From positions 1-5,504 of the forward strand of contig JASLZV010000144.1 in assembly GCA_030754715.1 (NCBI GenBank): a stretch of DNA of 5,504 nt, given 5' to 3'. This DNA comes from Phycisphaerae bacterium. Lineage in GTDB: Bacteria; Planctomycetota; Phycisphaerae; SM23-33. The position numbers were made by a program, and so were the translations under genes. The notes beneath the pieces were generated by a model. The model did not search any database. It saw nothing but the letters and a program-made list of their open reading frames with translations, and had not been told where the DNA came from. Shown here piece after piece: positions 5,105-5,504 of this stretch. Position 1 is the stretch's first letter. Every line of letters begins with the position of its first letter.

Positions 5105-5504
5105 ATGGCACGCTCCATCACCTTCCAACAGGCAATCAACGAAGCACTCGACCAGGAGATGGCTCGCGACCCGGCCGTGATGGTCCTGGGCGAGGACGTC
5201 GCGGGCGGCCAGGGTGGACAGGGAGAGATGGACGCCTGGGGTGGTGTTCTGGGCGTGACGAAGGGCCTGCACCCGAAATACGGCGACCGCGTGATGGACA
5301 CGCCGATCAGCGAGTCGGCGTTTGTCGGCGCCGCGATTGGTGCCGCGACCGCAGGAATGCGACCGGTTGTCGAGCTGATGTTCAACGACTTTCTTGGTGT
5401 CTGCTTCGACCAGATCTACAACCAGGCAGCCAAATTCAGGTACATGTTCGGAGGCAAGGCCCAGACACCGGTCGTCATCCGCACCATCTGTGGAGCCGGC
5501 ATGC
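5105..5504 (+). CDS. acoB: Acetoin dehydrogenase E1 component, beta subunit (3' end beyond window)
   Basis: The first 133 residues of the E1 beta subunit, the partner of AcoA in the alpha2beta2 ThDP enzyme, are visible; full-length relatives have about 325-340 residues. The start ATG at 5105 has AAAGG 7 nt upstream. Conserved features are LGEDVAGG at 28-35, the long GEMDAWGGVLGVTKGL stretch at 40-55, and DTPISESAFVGAAIGAA at 65-81, whose Glu70 activates the thiamine ring. These are followed by LMFNDFLGVCFDQIYNQAAK at 91-110. The GQGEMDAWGG wording is characteristic of AcoB rather than PdhB. It lies in the same operon as acoA; the E2 (acoC) and E3 (acoL) genes would be expected downstream, out of view. 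The frame is intact to the window end. Confidence 0.9.
   Translation, partial: MARSITFQQAINEALDQEMARDPAVMVLGEDVAGGQGGQGEMDAWGGVLGVTKGLHPKYGDRVMDTPISESAFVGAAIGAATAGMRPVVELMFNDFLGVCFDQIYNQAAKFRYMFGGKAQTPVVIRTICGAGM

Noticed and set aside
4061..5272. Long open frame on the minus strand across acoA and the start of acoB
   Set aside because: It is antisense to two well-recognised genes and has no recognisable motif; GC-rich coding sequence often leaves such frames open.

Overview
The window looks like a piece of a GC-rich environmental bacterial chromosome, probably metagenome-derived. Genes are densely packed, Shine-Dalgarno (SD) sites are purine-rich, and codon use is GC-biased over the right two thirds. 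The lineage cannot be fixed from the sequence; a PVC-type or similar soil or sediment bacterium is only a guess from the gene mix. No rRNA, tRNA, CRISPR array or complete insertion sequence was seen.

Left part (about 1-2050, sampled GC near 53%): a minus-strand pair. The first gene (471-1691) encodes a fusion of a cyclic-nucleotide-binding (CNB) domain to a heme-oxygenase-like diiron oxidase (HDO) domain. Its stop overlaps, in an ATGA, the start of a class I SAM-dependent methyltransferase (100-474). The methyltransferase is cut off after its third motif near position 120. The sequence left of that point matches nothing I recognise and may belong to an inserted element or rearrangement. The fused gene with its coupled methyltransferase could be a small nucleotide-gated biosynthetic or modification module, but its product is unknown.

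Middle (1692-2226): the gap between divergent genes. It holds a perfect 8-bp inverted repeat, a 12-bp palindrome, a short direct repeat and a plausible sigma70 promoter reading rightwards. Base composition shifts near 2050-2100.

Right part (2227-5504, sampled GC near 67-72%): three plus-strand genes. The first encodes a cytoplasmic GH32-fold protein whose catalytic acid/base Glu and two fructose-site residues are replaced, so it is either a non-fructan enzyme or not a hydrolase. After a 319-nt leader region with hairpins and a C10 tract come acoA and acoB (the latter cut by the window end), the E1 alpha and beta subunits of acetoin dehydrogenase. They feed acetoin carbon to acetyl-CoA and acetaldehyde. 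The GH32-like gene may or may not be co-regulated with aco.
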